NCBI GenBank assembly: GCA_018389105.1
Contig: JACATO010000924.1
Coordinates: forward strand, 366,001 to 430,000
DNA: 64,000 nt
Origin: Nautilus pompilius
Lineage: Eukaryota; Mollusca; Cephalopoda; Nautilida; Nautilidae
Reading direction: 5' to 3'
Position 1 is the first letter of the stretch; each line of letters starts with the position of its first letter. Positions 62,886 through 64,000 of the stretch are shown here, one piece after another. The notes under the pieces were generated by a model. The model did no database searches. It saw only the letters and a list, made by a program, of their open reading frames with translations, and was not told the DNA's origin. The translations under genes were made by a program, and so were the position numbers.

Positions 62886-64000
62886 GTAAATACAGCCCAA
62901 AGGGGTTATACTTTCAAATGTCTGAATTCTTCTGTACACAGCAAAATAAGGATGCCACTTTGTAACTACTGTTTTAAGATGTTCCTGTATTTCCATTAGT
63001 GATTCAAAATATTTTTCAATCTCTCTTGCTCTTTATTTTTCATAAAACACACTTTGTCTGCACCTCAGTGGAAATACGAAAGTGCGTACTAGTGATTTGA
63101 GAGGGGAAAATATTATTTAATTAGTAGAAAGGAAAACAATGAATAAAGATTATCTAAAAAAAAGCAGAAACAAATATAAAAATCATACTGGTAACAGTTT
63201 TATTGTCAGTGGTATATGCTTTTTCTGATAAACTTTAGTTTTTTTTTTTTTATAAATGAAACAAACTTATGGGGTTTCACTTTTGCAGATGTTGGATCAG
63301 GGGGAGAGACTTCTGTCTGTCCAGTGTTTAATTTTGGTTAGAAATCAGGGGTAGCAGCACCATTTGTATGCGGATGGTGTTACTTACTATAGCTCTCTTG
63401 TTCCATGAGGCCCCAAAACTCTAAGGCTAACTGTGTTGCTACCGTGTGTTGTGCTGAGTTTATAGAACTTTACCATGTCACAAGAAAGTGGCTGGCTGCA
63501 CACTATAGGAGTAACAGGGGATATAATGCTGCAAATAGAGCGTGGGCTCTTACTAGATGTTGTCTATCAAATGCAAACTGGACAGGATAAAAGATTAATA
63601 GCTTTAATAAACAAAGTACTGTTTCCCCTTTGATGGATTTTAATTAATGGCATCTACAATGAACTACTGATTAATACTTTGCTTATTTTATTTTATTTAA
63701 TTTTTTTGTCATAATCTTAAAAGTAAATTTACTTTTAATGAGAAGCATGTATTGTCTCTCCTTGCAATGTGAATTTGAAATTGAAATCAGTGATTTGTTA
63801 AAAAATAATAAATAACAGCTCATTTTTCAACATCGTTAATGTGTCAAAACAAACCTAATCTTCTGCATGGTATTTATATGACATTTACTTTCCTTCAAGT
63901 TTAATGCTATGTGAGTAAATTCTTTGAGTTTTTTTATGTTGGTTATTAAAGATGAAGTAAAGACAACTATTTGTCCAGTACAAATGCTAAAGACTTGAGG
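62886..64000 (+). other. Start of the next EGFR intron, open at the window end
   Basis: No cysteine-rich coding sequence matching the next furin-like exon is visible before 64000. A less AT-rich patch at 63280-63595 has a 61-codon open frame after a CAG. Its translation lacks the cysteine pattern expected next, so it is not called an exon. Confidence 0.75.

Noticed and set aside
63280-63595. Possible next EGFR exon after CAG at about 63288
   Set aside because: The translation lacks the cysteine spacing of the following furin-like module and has no ErbB resemblance.
1-64000. CRISPR arrays, operons, ribosome binding sites, phage or plasmid functions
   Set aside because: Spliced animal gene structure and eukaryotic transposons exclude a prokaryotic reading; no direct-repeat/spacer array was seen.

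Overview
The window is AT-rich animal DNA carrying part of one confidently recognisable gene: three consecutive plus-strand coding exons of an epidermal growth factor receptor (EGFR/ErbB) homologue at 53138-53494, 60946-61083 and 62802-62885. They encode most of the first receptor L domain and the start of the furin-like cysteine-rich domain. All four visible intron boundaries are phase 1, and the 5' one matches the human EGFR intron 1 position as I recall it. The signal-peptide exon was not found, and the gene continues past base 64000.

The likely source is a mollusc, most plausibly a coleoid cephalopod such as an octopus or squid. This is inference from several things together: a divergent invertebrate EGFR, very long introns, many degenerate tRNA-derived SINEs, dense Tc1/mariner, hAT and pogo fossils, and long CT-rich satellites. 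No single marker proves it.

Layout: 1-53137 is non-coding and is either a giant first intron or upstream DNA plus that intron. It holds old transposon remains: Tc1-like transposase fossils at 3850-4268, 13650-14570, 21150-21900, 26740-27710, 27900-28760, 42950-44115 and 49780-50170; a hAT transposase fossil at 4330-5370; eight fairly clear or fragmentary tRNA-SINE copies; and a piggyBac-like MITE at 3196-3380. It also holds a pair of near-identical Tc1-family segments (about 25600-26060 and 43650-44110), a 560-bp CT satellite beginning where that element ends, and a GC-rich unexplained island at about 51990-52330. The introns after 53494 hold a pogo/Tigger-like element with inverted ends (53776-54624), a mariner-end-like site, two or more SINEs, a second piggyBac-like MITE (56334-56491), a CT minisatellite carrying repeated CRE octamers (60409-60646) and a complete-looking pogo-type MITE with TA duplications (61550-62058).

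The short open frames scattered through the window are mostly chance or transposon-derived and are not called as genes. The items most worth checking are the CRE-bearing minisatellite upstream of an EGFR exon, a pre-miRNA-sized hairpin at 22453-22562, the GC-rich island, and the fused exon corresponding to human EGFR exons 2 and 3.
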